A DNA stretch of 38,871 bases from Trueperaceae bacterium. GTDB lineage: Bacteria; Deinococcota; Deinococci; Deinococcales; Trueperaceae. Within the stretch, counting starts at the first letter, position 1. Each line of letters begins with the position of its first letter. Below, one piece after another: positions 15,927-24,124 of this stretch. Where the stretch lies: NCBI GenBank assembly GCA_036381595.1, contig DASVCN010000026.1:1-38871 (forward strand). Reading direction: 5' to 3'. The position numbers and the translations under genes are program-made. Below the pieces are notes generated by a model that saw only the letters and a program-made list of their open reading frames with translations, made no database searches and had not been told where the DNA came from.

Positions 15927-17000
15927 ATGTCAGATAGCCGAGTTGGCCAACAGTTCGAACTGGGCGTCTACACCTTCGCCGACCGGGCGATGACGCCGCT
16001 TACCGACCACACCGTGAGTCCCGCCCACCGGCTCGCGGACCTGCTCGAAGAGATATCGCTGGCCGACGAACTAGGTCTCGATGTGTTCGGTGTAGGTGAG
16101 CATCACCGGCCCGACTACGTCGTGTCCTCGCCCGCGGTCGTCCTCGCCGCGGCGGCCGCCCGCACCGAGCGGATCAAGCTGACCAGCGCCGTGACGGTCC
16201 TCAGTTCCGACGATCCGGTGAGGGTGTTCCAGCAGTTCGCCACGGTAGACCTGATCTCCGGCGGGCGCGCCGAGATCATGGCTGGCCGCGGATCGTTCAT
16301 CGAGTCGTTCCCCCTCTTCGGTTACGACCTGAGGCATTACGACGAACTTTTCAGTGAGAAGCTGGAGCTCCTGCTTCGACTGAGGAGGGACGAGCGGGTC
16401 GACTGGTCGGGGAAGCATCGTCCTCCACTCGAAAAGGCCGGCGTCTATCCGCGACCCGAACGGGAGCTGCCGATCTGGATAGCCGTAGGAGGAACGCCCG
16501 AGTCCGCCGCCCGGGCGGGCAGCCTTGGCCTGCCGATGGCGCTGGCGATCATCGGGGGCGCTCCCGAGCGGTTCGAGCCGTTCGCGAGGATCCACCGAGA
16601 GGCGTGGACATTGGCCGGGCACGACCCGAGCGATCTCGCTCTGAGCATCAACTCGCACGCTTTCGTCGGCGACACCTCGGGAGGCGCAGCCAACGACTTC
16701 TTCCCCTACTACGCGAGGGCGATGAGTCGCATCGGCCGAGAGCGCGGCTGGCCCCCCACCACCAGAGAGCAGTTCGAGGCACTTCGCACGCCTCGCGGGG
16801 CTCTCGCCGTCGGCGAGCCCGAAGAGGTCGCAGAGAAGATCCTCTTCCAGCACTCGATCTTCGGCCACCAACGCTTCATGGCGCAGATGGACGTAGGGGC
16901 GGTGCCGCACGACAAGCTGATGCGCTCGATCGAGCTGTTCGGAACGAAGGTCGCACCGCTGGTGCGAGCGGAGGTCGCGAGGCGAACGGATTCCGGCTAG
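15927..17000 (+). CDS. Luciferase-like (LLM) flavin-dependent oxidoreductase
   Basis: This 357-residue cytosolic protein has the bacterial-luciferase TIM-barrel fold. The opening [20 protein letters not shown], then [40 protein letters not shown] and FDYDLRHY-like [11 protein letters not shown] resemble the LLM subgroup typified by the Agrobacterium structural-genomics protein 2I7G. The family uses FMN or F420 in two-electron redox reactions; no substrate is known for this subgroup. GAGGGAG lies about 6 bases before ATG. It stands alone after the hsp20 terminator and is convergent with the usher-like gene across a 92-base gap with no clear terminator. Confidence 0.88.
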   Translation: MSDSRVGQQFELGVYTFADRAMTPLTDHTVSPAHRLADLLEEISLADELGLDVFGVGEHHRPDYVVSSPAVVLAAAAARTERIKLTSAVTVLSSDDPVRVFQQFATVDLISGGRAEIMAGRGSFIESFPLFGYDLRHYDELFSEKLELLLRLRRDERVDWSGKHRPPLEKAGVYPRPERELPIWIAVGGTPESAARAGSLGLPMALAIIGGAPERFEPFARIHREAWTLAGHDPSDLALSINSHAFVGDTSGGAANDFFPYYARAMSRIGRERGWPPTTREQFEALRTPRGALAVGEPEEVAEKILFQHSIFGHQRFMAQMDVGAVPHDKLMRSIELFGTKVAPLVRAEVARRTDSG

Positions 17001-17092
17001 CAAAACGTTTGCCAGGAAGCCGACCATCCGCCCGAGTGGTAGTGCCTGATGGGGCTGGCGGTTGCGCGGACCCACTTCACGCCCGTTCGAAA

Positions 17093-19816
17093 CTACTCCC
17101 CGCTTGGCGGAACCAGTGTTTCCTCGACGTTGAACTCGATACGACGTACGACCGGAATGAGGGTAAACTCCACGCGCTCCCTCTCCCCTGCCCGGAGATC
17201 GAGTTTCTGGTGGTCTGGCTCAAGCCTGAAACCTGTCGATAGCGATGGCTGGACGACCCGAATCGTCCAGATGCCCGGCGGTACCCGTTCGAAGTCGAAG
17301 CTTCCACCGGCATCGGTGATGGCGTACAGGACATCGTCCGAACTCCTAAGCTCCACCCGCACGCCTCGGTTGGCGTCCTCGAACGTCGCTTCGTCTCCGA
17401 CCGCCGTGGCGCTTCGTTCGGGGATCGTGACATCGAGCACGCCCGATACGACCGCGCTCTTGATGACCTCGAAATCGATCCTCGCCTCCTCCCCTTCGGC
17501 GATCGTGATCCGCTGCGGCGGAGCGGGGATCAGCAGGCGGTCCGCCGCCAACACGTCACGGAACTCGACCTGGACGACGTGTTCGCCCACCGGCAGTGCC
17601 GGGAAGGAGAAGTTTCCATCCGCGCCGCTGGTCAACGACTGCCCGGCTACGCTTATCACCACCCCCTCGATAGGTTCGCCCTTGGCGGTAGCGATTCTTC
17701 CAGCCAGCCTGCCTATGCCCGGTCGTCGTCCGAGCGGGACATTCAGAGGTACGGAATAGCTTAGTTCGAACTTCACCGAATAGGGCAGCTCGCGGACTGC
17801 CTTCACGCTTACGTCCACGCTGAGAGCGTGATCGCCAGGAAGAGCGTAGTCGGCTCGCAGCTGGGCATCCCATAGTTTGCTGGAGTTGAACAGGTGGACG
17901 GTCGCTCCACCACCGACGACGAGACTCTCGGTCAACGACCCGGCCCAGCGAACCCCGAAAGCCAGGTCGTCGAGCCGCGGGAACAGCAGATCGTACTCGC
18001 CGTCTAGGCTCATGGTCAGCCTTCCCGTATCACCCGTGGGAATCCCTGCGGCAGCCTCGTAATTCAGCGTGCGGCTCATGGCAGAGCCGGGACTCTTCTG
18101 CTGCTCCAACTGGACCGATTGCGCCAGGGCGAACCCCGACGGTGCACGGTAGCTCGCGAGCAAAGAGGCCAGGTCCTTATCATGCACACCCGCGGTTCGT
18201 TCCTCATAGTTGCTCGAAAAGGAACCTGCGATGCTGAACCGCCCCGCCGAAAAACTGACGCCTACCCGGTACTCCTCGGAAAGCCGGCTCGCCTCGGACG
18301 GTGGCATGAAGAGAAAGGGGGAGTCGGGCGACCAGGCCCACGAAGTCGAATAGCGGGCCGAAAGGAACAGGGGGAATTGCGGCGCGATCCGCAACGGTTC
18401 GTTCATGCGGAACAACGACTCGAGCGAGACCGCGAATGCGTGCTGGTCGTTTCGATCGAAACCTGCGCTGCTGGTGTGGACTCTCAGCCTTACGAAACTA
18501 ACTCCTTCGTTCAGCTGTCCGTCGACTTCGAACCCATGAGAGAGATTCGCGCCCCTCGGGAGCCTTACACCGTAGGTCAAGGCTATGGAACCCAACTGCA
18601 CGACGGTGGGGTCGCGAAGACGCGGCGTGTATCGAACGGCGAAGGATCCCAGGAGTCCAGCGCTGGAAGCGTTGACGGTGACCGACAGGTCGGTGTCTTC
18701 GTTCAGGTCGCCTGAGAGGCCGGCCGTCAGACCCGTGGTGCCATCGCTGCTGTAGCCCTGCACCTCGATGATGACGGGCAGGTTCCGAAGAGGCCCGGTC
18801 TCGTAACTTGCGCTCACTCCGAAACCGTTGACGCTGGGAGTCAAGAGCGAGGTGCTGAAACTCTGATCTCCCAGGAGCAGCTTGAACTCCGGCAACCGAT
18901 ATTCGACTACCAGACCCTCGAGCAGATCGTCGGGAGCGATGCGGATATCTACCCGGAACTGTCCCTCGCTCCGCTCGGCGAGGCTTCCTGTGCCGCTGAT
19001 CTCGAGGGCGGCACCCTCTCCGGAAGAGGCCCCGGAACTATCTCCGAGATAAGAGAGCTTGGCGGTAAGCGGAAAGGTGTGATAGGCGGAAGATGCGGGG
19101 AGCGCCTTGGGGATGAGGACGGTACGGCTCGTGCCTGATGCCGAGATCGTCGGGGCGCTCAGACTGACCGCTCGGAGAGTGAGCGTGTGGGAAGTTTGCC
19201 GCGTGGGCCTTGGACCAGTGGCCACGACGCCGACCTCCGCGCTCTCCCCCGGTGTCAGAGCTACGACATCGGGAACGGTACGGACGTCGAAACCCAGACT
19301 GCTGCTCGCCGACAACCGCCACTCATGGGTGGTGTTGCCCTCGTTCAGGAAGAGGAAGGTGGTCTCGAACGCCTCGGCGGTGACGAACTCGGGTTCGTCC
19401 ACGGCACGGATGAGAACACGATCTATCGCCGGGACCGTGACCGTGAAGAGCGCCTCACGTCGCTCATCCTCTCCAGAGACGTAGTAGGTGAGGGGAAAGG
19501 TGTGGTTACCCGATTTCGCATCGACTGACACGAGAACGCTCATGATCACGACTCGGGAGGCGCCGGGATCGAGGCTGAAGTCAGAGGGAGGGACCAGTAC
19601 CAGCCAGCCGCTTGGCACAGTCAGCTGCGGCTCCACCGTCTGCCACTCAGCGGACCGATTTTCGAAGCGGACACGTAGGCTCAGGGTCTGGCGGGGTTGC
19701 GCTTCGAGAACCGGGGTGAGCACCTGGACCGTCACGCCTGCTCCCTGAGCCATCGTTCGCGTCAGGAAGAAAACGCAGAGGAACAGGACTAACGCACAAC
19801 GGGCTCGGGATCGCAT
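17093..19816 (-). CDS. Usher-like outer-membrane beta-barrel with Ig-like and carboxypeptidase-regulatory-like domains
   Basis: This is a 907-residue secreted protein. Residues 1-23 are a signal peptide (cut near MAQ-GAG). Residues about 27-125 and 130-230 look like two Ig/NEW3-type beta-sandwiches (PSGWLVLVPPSDFSLDPGAS; LTPGESAEVGVVATG). Residues about 235-695 are a long run of alternating strands with polar loops, as in a large beta-barrel. Two carboxypeptidase-regulatory-like domains follow (702-785, 788-895; TDAGGSFDFERVPPGIWTIR). The C-terminal end (VEFTLIPVVRRIEF) recalls usher-associated proteins. It starts 18 bases after the stop of the PapD-like gene with no clear ribosome site, so coupling is likely. 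Gene order subunit-chaperone-barrel suggests it secretes or anchors the pilin-like protein. Homology to true FimD ushers is not proven; an adhesin-like barrel is the alternative. Confidence 0.65.
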   Translation of the reverse strand: MRSRARCALVLFLCVFFLTRTMAQGAGVTVQVLTPVLEAQPRQTLSLRVRFENRSAEWQTVEPQLTVPSGWLVLVPPSDFSLDPGASRVVIMSVLVSVDAKSGNHTFPLTYYVSGEDERREALFTVTVPAIDRVLIRAVDEPEFVTAEAFETTFLFLNEGNTTHEWRLSASSSLGFDVRTVPDVVALTPGESAEVGVVATGPRPTRQTSHTLTLRAVSLSAPTISASGTSRTVLIPKALPASSAYHTFPLTAKLSYLGDSSGASSGEGAALEISGTGSLAERSEGQFRVDIRIAPDDLLEGLVVEYRLPEFKLLLGDQSFSTSLLTPSVNGFGVSASYETGPLRNLPVIIEVQGYSSDGTTGLTAGLSGDLNEDTDLSVTVNASSAGLLGSFAVRYTPRLRDPTVVQLGSIALTYGVRLPRGANLSHGFEVDGQLNEGVSFVRLRVHTSSAGFDRNDQHAFAVSLESLFRMNEPLRIAPQFPLFLSARYSTSWAWSPDSPFLFMPPSEASRLSEEYRVGVSFSAGRFSIAGSFSSNYEERTAGVHDKDLASLLASYRAPSGFALAQSVQLEQQKSPGSAMSRTLNYEAAAGIPTGDTGRLTMSLDGEYDLLFPRLDDLAFGVRWAGSLTESLVVGGGATVHLFNSSKLWDAQLRADYALPGDHALSVDVSVKAVRELPYSVKFELSYSVPLNVPLGRRPGIGRLAGRIATAKGEPIEGVVISVAGQSLTSGADGNFSFPALPVGEHVVQVEFRDVLAADRLLIPAPPQRITIAEGEEARIDFEVIKSAVVSGVLDVTIPERSATAVGDEATFEDANRGVRVELRSSDDVLYAITDAGGSFDFERVPPGIWTIRVVQPSLSTGFRLEPDHQKLDLRAGERERVEFTLIPVVRRIEFNVEETLVPPSGE

Positions 19817-19834
19817 TTCGGCCCGTTTCGGAAG

Positions 19835-20698
19835 CTATCGAACGGTAGCGTCGAGGTTGTAACGGGCTCCGAAAACGCTGTTACCACCTGCGTCGGCAAC
19901 TACCACCGCCTGGTACACCTCGTGTTGGAGGCTTCCCAGCTCGAAGGTGAGCCGGTCGGTGGCGCCTGGGTAGGTTCGTGCGCTCTGCCCCTCCACCCGC
20001 TTCACCAACATTCCATCGGAGTCGTAGAGCTCGAGCCAGGAGCCCGTCTCGACGACGAACGCTCCGGAGTTCGTGAGACCCACCTGCAGGTAGTAGTGGC
20101 CGTCGTCATCCGGCGCGAACAGGGGGTCCGTGAACTGGATGCTGTTGCGTTCGGGCGTGCCGATGTGGGTGAGGACGGTGACGGAGTACTGGAAGCGAAC
20201 ATTGATCGTGGTCGTGACGCTGGCATCGGCCGACTGCTCCCTTACGACGCTCGGATCGAGGGGCTGGACCTGCAAGAGGCTCCAATAGCTCCCGTTCAGC
20301 GAAGGATCGTCGGGGACCGCGATCGTGAAAGGTACGTCGAGGCTGGAGTTGGCCGGCACTACCGCTTGCGGTGCGACATCTATCCAGCCAGCATTCGATC
20401 GGTCTAGCTTGCCGCTCGGCAAGAACTCGATCTCTCCTTCAGGAGAGAAGCCCATGTCGGCCTGGGATATCGAGACGAGCGCGTCGGCCTCGCCGGTGTT
20501 CGAGAGGGTGATGCTTCCGTGCCTGACCACGCCTGGTACGGCACGTATCTCCTGTCGCAACGCGCTCGATACGATCACCGAAGCGAGCCCGGTCGGGTCC
20601 GGTGACTGGGCGAGCGCGACGTTCGCGGCGGAAAGAAGGGCGACGACGACAAGCGCCAGGGGCAGTGCGACCGAACGCGCGTCCATTCTGTTACTCAT
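19835..20698 (-). CDS. PapD-like periplasmic Ig-fold protein (putative fimbrial chaperone)
   Basis: The 287-residue secreted protein has a signal peptide of about 30 residues ending at NVALAQ. Two beta-sandwich regions follow: about 35-150 (PGVVRHGSITLSNTGEADAL; GWIDVAPQAVVPANSSLDVP; GSYWSLLQVQPL) and about 155-285 (YYLQVGLTNSGAFVVETGSW). The first matches the general plan of PapD-type chaperones and of WxL-interacting (DUF916-type) proteins: an N-terminal strand, a plus-motif, and a WI-x-V-x-P block. ATG 20698 is preferred; 20686 is also possible. GGAGAAG lies 15 bases upstream, rather far. It follows the pilin-like gene after a terminator hairpin and precedes the barrel gene, which supports a chaperone role. 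It is larger than classical chaperones (about 240 residues). Confidence 0.65.
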   Translation of the reverse strand: MSNRMDARSVALPLALVVVALLSAANVALAQSPDPTGLASVIVSSALRQEIRAVPGVVRHGSITLSNTGEADALVSISQADMGFSPEGEIEFLPSGKLDRSNAGWIDVAPQAVVPANSSLDVPFTIAVPDDPSLNGSYWSLLQVQPLDPSVVREQSADASVTTTINVRFQYSVTVLTHIGTPERNSIQFTDPLFAPDDDGHYYLQVGLTNSGAFVVETGSWLELYDSDGMLVKRVEGQSARTYPGATDRLTFELGSLQHEVYQAVVVADAGGNSVFGARYNLDATVR

Positions 20699-20721
20699 CC
20701 ATTTCAACTGCGACTTCTCCG

Positions 20722-20753
20722 AAAAACGGCAGGATGGCTTTCGCCATCCTGCC
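20722..20753 (-). terminator. Terminator/attenuator between pilin-like and chaperone-like genes
   Basis: Read on the minus strand, GGCAGGATGGC, a GAAA tetraloop and GCCATCCTGCC form a perfect 11-bp stem (20753-20728), followed by G and TTTTT. It starts 15 bases after the pilin-like stop. Partial read-through would give much subunit and little assembly protein. Confidence 0.85.
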
Positions 20754-20768
20754 TCGAACACGTGACGA

Positions 20769-21320
20769 TTACTTCTGGGCGATAGAGAACGTGATGTCAG
20801 CGGTGTAGCTGCCTGCGGCTACCTCCTGGGTAGTGACCGCTTCGAGGGTCACGGTTACGCTGCCGCTGGCGTTCTTGATGCCGGTAACGACATCGGCCGT
20901 GCTGCCGGCGGTATTGTCGGCGTTCACCAGGACCACGGCCGTGGGTCCGGGGGACCCTCCGTTGGTATCGGAACTGTTCACGACGGCGCTCTTGTAGCTG
21001 AGCTTCGGATACGCGGTCGTGGTGCCGGTGCCACTGTAGGTCCAAACGGCGCCAGACGTGGTGTCGGCAACCGCGGCGGCGGTAATGGCATGGCTCAAAC
21101 CGTCGTTGCTAGCGTAATCGAGAACGGTGCTGGCGTCCGACACTGTGGCGCCACCGGCGGCCAGGGTGAACGCTATGTCGGCATTCGTGGTGGCCGCGGT
21201 CAGGCTAGTGGCGCCCGAAACGGTCGCTGTGGCCGTCTGGGTGACCTGCGCCAAGGCGACCGGCAGTACCAGGGCCGTTAGCGCGACGAAAGTCCTCACG
21301 AGAATCTTGCTGCTGAACAT
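20769..21320 (-). CDS. Secreted pilin-like structural subunit
   Basis: The 183-residue protein has a clear signal peptide (1-24, LVLPVALA-Q). Its mature part of about 159 residues is rich in Ala, Thr, Ser, Gly and Val, has no cysteine and lacks charged clusters, as in fibre subunits. Strand-like segments alternate throughout. The C-terminus AAGSYTADITFSIAQK resembles the final strands of spore-coat-U/DUF4402-type subunits (G-x-Y-x-x-x-I-x-F/V-x-I). AGGAGGA 5-6 bases before ATG 21320 fixes the start; upstream in-frame ATGs lack such a site. It heads a three-gene set with a PapD-like protein and a barrel, after a long structured leader and before a terminator. This suggests high expression. A role as major fibre subunit is inferred. 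Confidence 0.65.
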   Translation of the reverse strand: MFSSKILVRTFVALTALVLPVALAQVTQTATATVSGATSLTAATTNADIAFTLAAGGATVSDASTVLDYASNDGLSHAITAAAVADTTSGAVWTYSGTGTTTAYPKLSYKSAVVNSSDTNGGSPGPTAVVLVNADNTAGSTADVVTGIKNASGSVTVTLEAVTTQEVAAGSYTADITFSIAQK

Positions 21321-21792
21321 CTTCTTCCTCCTGTTCGGCATCATTCCGATGCCGGTCCTGTTTTGTGGGCCCCTGCCCGGCGGTTGCCGGTTGCTTTTCG
21401 GGGATCCTGCCAGCAACACAGTTCCTCAAACAGAAGGAAGGAAATACTCTTGCTTCCGATTAGTCCTATGTGCCTTCAGCCGGTTGCGCTACTAGCTCCA
21501 TCTGGTCCAGGCGCCCAAATTGCGGACCAGACTTCATCGCTTCTGCAGGCGTATTCAGTTGTCGCCCGAGAACCTCTAGGTTCCCAAGACGAAGTGTAAC
21601 AGCTGGACCCGCTGCCGCAGCGACATATCTAACAACCCGAGCCCGCATTTTTCGCGTTCACGACGACGTTTACACGACACGACCCGGGCGTCGCTCGACA
21701 CTCGGATCAAGTCATCGAACGCCCGTACCAGCTGCCGTGGCGTCATGGGATGCCGGCCGCGCTAACCGCGAGGCGAGCCGAGTCGTCGCTCC
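21321..21792 (-). promoter_or_regulatory. 472-base non-coding leader with several hairpins upstream of the pilin-like gene
   Basis: This gap has no supported gene and a visibly lower GC content than its surroundings. On the minus strand, reading towards the pilin-like gene, it holds: a near-palindrome GAACCT-CT-AGGTTC (21570-21583); an 8-bp perfect stem TCTGGTCC/GGACCAGA with a 15-base loop (21501-21531); a two-step hairpin CCCC...CCGGC-AACC-GCCGG...GGGG (21370-21403); and a 7-bp stem CGGCATC/GATGCCG (21336-21354) ending 5 bases before the ribosome site. No convincing -35/-10 pair was found. A structured 5' leader or riboswitch is possible; I could not match it to a known class, including the GEMM c-di-GMP motifs. 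Confidence 0.5.
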
Positions 21793-23892
21793 CTAGGCCA
21801 TCTCAGATTCCTGGGCCATCACCTCGAGGAACGCGTCGACGACCTGCGGGTCGAACTGCCGACCGCGTTGCGCCCGGATGTACTCCAGGGCCTTCTCCCG
21901 CGGCCAGGCCGGCCGGTAGGGGCGGACCGAAGTCAGGGCGTCGAACACGTCGACTACCGCGAATATCCGGGCCGGCAGAGGTATCTCTGCCTCCTTCAGA
22001 CCCAGCGGGTAGCCCTTGCCGTCCCACCTCTCGTGGTGTGCATAGGGGATGTCCAGTGCCGGCCTCAGGAACGTGATGGGCGAAAGGAGCTTGAAGGCAT
22101 GCTCGGGGTGCGCCTTCATCAACTCCCACTCGTCGGTCGCCAGCTTCCCTTTCTTCAGCAGTATCGAGTCCGGGACAGCCATCTTGCCGATGTCGTGGAG
22201 CAGCGCTCCCCACCTGAGGAACACCAGCTCGTCGCTGGGGAAGTCGAGTTTCCGGGCCAGGGTCGTGGTCAACTCGGTGACCCTGCGCGAGTGACCTTCG
22301 GTCTCGCGATCCCGCAGGTCGAGCGCCCGCGCCCAACCCTCGATGGTGGTGTCGTACGCCAGCGTCAACTCCTCGTTGGCCCGGGACTGTTGCTGGAAGA
22401 GCATGGCGTTGTCGATCGCGATCGCAGCCTGCGTCGCCATCGCCTCGAGGAACTCGTACCAGTCCTCATCCTTGTGGCAGCCGTCCCGGCAGAAGAGTTC
22501 GAGCACCCCCTGAACGCGACCCTTGGCGATCAACGGCACCGCCCAGTAGTGGGCGAACTCCTCCTTGGCGAGTTCGTCCGAGCCCACGATCTCCCTTACG
22601 ATCTCATCTCCCTCGAGCTGCACCATCCGCTGGGTGAGGGCGGCACGTCCCGCCGGCCCCTCCCCCAACCGCAGCCGAGCGCCGTGCAGTGCCCTGGTCT
22701 TGAATCCCTTGGAGGCCGAGAAGGTGAGCATCTGAGCGTCCGGTTCATGCAGCAGCACGGCAGCAGCGTCAACCTTCAGGCGGTAGCGGGCACCGTCAAG
22801 GAAGACCGAGAGCACCAGGGGAAGCTCGAGGCTGCCCGAGATCGCCCGGTCTATCTCCTGCAACGTGTCGAGGCGTTCGAGACGCTCCTCCAGGTCCGAG
22901 TTGAGGGCATCGATCTTGGCTCGTGCCTCGTGCTGCTCGGAATGGTCGAGCCCCACGCCTGCCAGATAGATCTTGCCCCCGAGCGTGACCCGCATCCCGG
23001 TGCAGAGGTAGGGGATCCGCTCTCCGCTCTTCGTCAGGACCGTGAGGACGGCCGTAGCGGACGCGCCCGCGAGAACCTGCGCCATCAGTTCCTTGGTGCG
23101 CTCGCGCTCCTCCGGAACGACGACGTCCAGAGGGGAGAGGTTCTCCAGCTCGCTCTCCTCGTAACCGGTGACTTGGAGCAGGTTCTCGTTCCAGCGGACG
23201 TAACGGCCGTCCTCATCGAACAGGTAGAAGATCCCGGGAGTCGCCTCGAGGAGGGATTCGACGAACTCCTGCTCCTCTCTGAGCGCTTCCTCTACCGCCT
23301 TGCTCTCGGTTACGTCGCGTGAGTTGATCACGATCGCGCCCACCTCGGGATCGTCGAGCAGATTCACGCCTGCCGACTCGATCCAGCGCCACTCCCCACT
23401 CTTGTGCCGCACTCGGTAGGTCGCCCGGCCGTGGCCGCCGGTCGTCTCCTTCTCGAAGCGTTCCCGCACCGGCAAGTCTTCCGGGTGCACGAAAGCCATG
23501 ACGCTCTTGCCTTCGACCTCGCTCGGTTCGTAGCCCAGTATCTGCCTTATCGCGGGGCTCTCGAAGGTGATCACTCCGTTCGCATCTACCATCCGAACCA
23601 TATCGCTGCTGTTCTGCACCAGCGACCGGAACCGGGCTTCGGACCGCGCCAACTCGCGGACCGCCTGCTGTTCACGTCGGCGCGAGCGTGAAGCCAGGAG
23701 CCCGACGAAGAGACCGGTCGTGACCACGAACAGCCACCCTTTGGCGGTCTGCATACGCGACAGCACCTGAGGGTCCTGACTGACGAGCAGGAGGAGCCGG
23801 TCGGAGAAGAGGATCCAGGTGGCGGCCAGCACGACGTAGACCAGCGCGGCCTTCAGCGGAGTCGAGATGTATCGGGTCAGTGAGCGGAGCAT
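21793..23892 (-). CDS. PAS-PAS-GAF-HD-GYP sensor (probable c-di-GMP phosphodiesterase)
   Basis: This 699-residue inner-membrane protein has two membrane segments (about 13-36 and 52-68) and a short periplasmic loop. Cytosolic PAS domains follow at about 82-205 and 210-330, then a short coiled coil, a GAF domain (about 355-500) and an HD-GYP domain (about 510-690). The HD-GYP metal and signature residues are intact: H566-D567-I-G-K and HHERWDGKGYP (619-629). This family hydrolyses cyclic di-GMP. ATG 23892 gives a normal membrane N-terminus; a longer open frame upstream runs through the tandem repeats and is discarded. No strong ribosome site is visible. It lies upstream of the pilin-like cluster on the same strand, but 472 bases away, and may link c-di-GMP to surface-fibre production. 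Confidence 0.9.
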   Translation of the reverse strand: MLRSLTRYISTPLKAALVYVVLAATWILFSDRLLLLVSQDPQVLSRMQTAKGWLFVVTTGLFVGLLASRSRRREQQAVRELARSEARFRSLVQNSSDMVRMVDANGVITFESPAIRQILGYEPSEVEGKSVMAFVHPEDLPVRERFEKETTGGHGRATYRVRHKSGEWRWIESAGVNLLDDPEVGAIVINSRDVTESKAVEEALREEQEFVESLLEATPGIFYLFDEDGRYVRWNENLLQVTGYEESELENLSPLDVVVPEERERTKELMAQVLAGASATAVLTVLTKSGERIPYLCTGMRVTLGGKIYLAGVGLDHSEQHEARAKIDALNSDLEERLERLDTLQEIDRAISGSLELPLVLSVFLDGARYRLKVDAAAVLLHEPDAQMLTFSASKGFKTRALHGARLRLGEGPAGRAALTQRMVQLEGDEIVREIVGSDELAKEEFAHYWAVPLIAKGRVQGVLELFCRDGCHKDEDWYEFLEAMATQAAIAIDNAMLFQQQSRANEELTLAYDTTIEGWARALDLRDRETEGHSRRVTELTTTLARKLDFPSDELVFLRWGALLHDIGKMAVPDSILLKKGKLATDEWELMKAHPEHAFKLLSPITFLRPALDIPYAHHERWDGKGYPLGLKEAEIPLPARIFAVVDVFDALTSVRPYRPAWPREKALEYIRAQRGRQFDPQVVDAFLEVMAQESEMA

Positions 23893-23990
23893 GAATTCAG
23901 GAGAAGCCTCTCTGGCTGCCTGCCCTGGGGGGCGGACAAAGGGGCATCCTACACCTTCTCGTCTAACTCGATTCTTACAGAGGTACCGAT

Positions 23991-24095
23991 GCGCGGGTTG
24001 CTCGATGCGCCCTCGTCCGGCCCAGGCGCGGGTTGCTCGATGCGCCGTCGTCCGGCCCAGGCGCGGGCTGCTCGATGCACCCTCGTCCGGCCTAG
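23991..24095. repeat. Three tandem 35-bp direct repeats
   Basis: Copies at 23991-24025, 24026-24060 and 24061-24095 follow with no spacer; copy 2 differs from copy 1 at one base and copy 3 at three. Each begins GCGCGGG and ends CGTCCGGCC(C/T)AG; a partial fourth (GCGCC) follows. They lie between the divergent HD-GYP and response-regulator genes. The period of 35 is not a multiple of three, so they are not protein repeats. Confidence 0.95.
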
Positions 24096-24124
24096 GCGCC
24101 ACCGGCGAACGCTTCTGGCATAAG

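Noticed and set aside
17000-17012. LacI/PurR-like operator GCAAAACGTTTGC
   Set aside because: It is off-centre by one base and lies directly after a stop codon between convergent genes, with no promoter to control.
21336-21531. GEMM c-di-GMP or SAM riboswitch
   Set aside because: A short CCGGCAACCG string recalls parts of known riboswitches, but the conserved core and pairing scheme of GEMM-I, GEMM-II or SAM-I cannot be laid out here.
21466-21648. 60-residue minus-strand frame in the pilin leader
   Set aside because: No ribosome site, codons unlike the neighbours (AGA, TAT, CTA, GTT) and it overlaps the perfect hairpin at 21501-21531.
23991-24095. CRISPR array
   Set aside because: The 35-bp units are contiguous without spacers and there are no cas genes nearby.
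23867-24124. N-terminal extension of the response regulator, and of the HD-GYP protein on the other strand
   Set aside because: Both extensions would translate the 35-bp tandem repeats; normal family N-termini begin at 24125/24140 and 23892.
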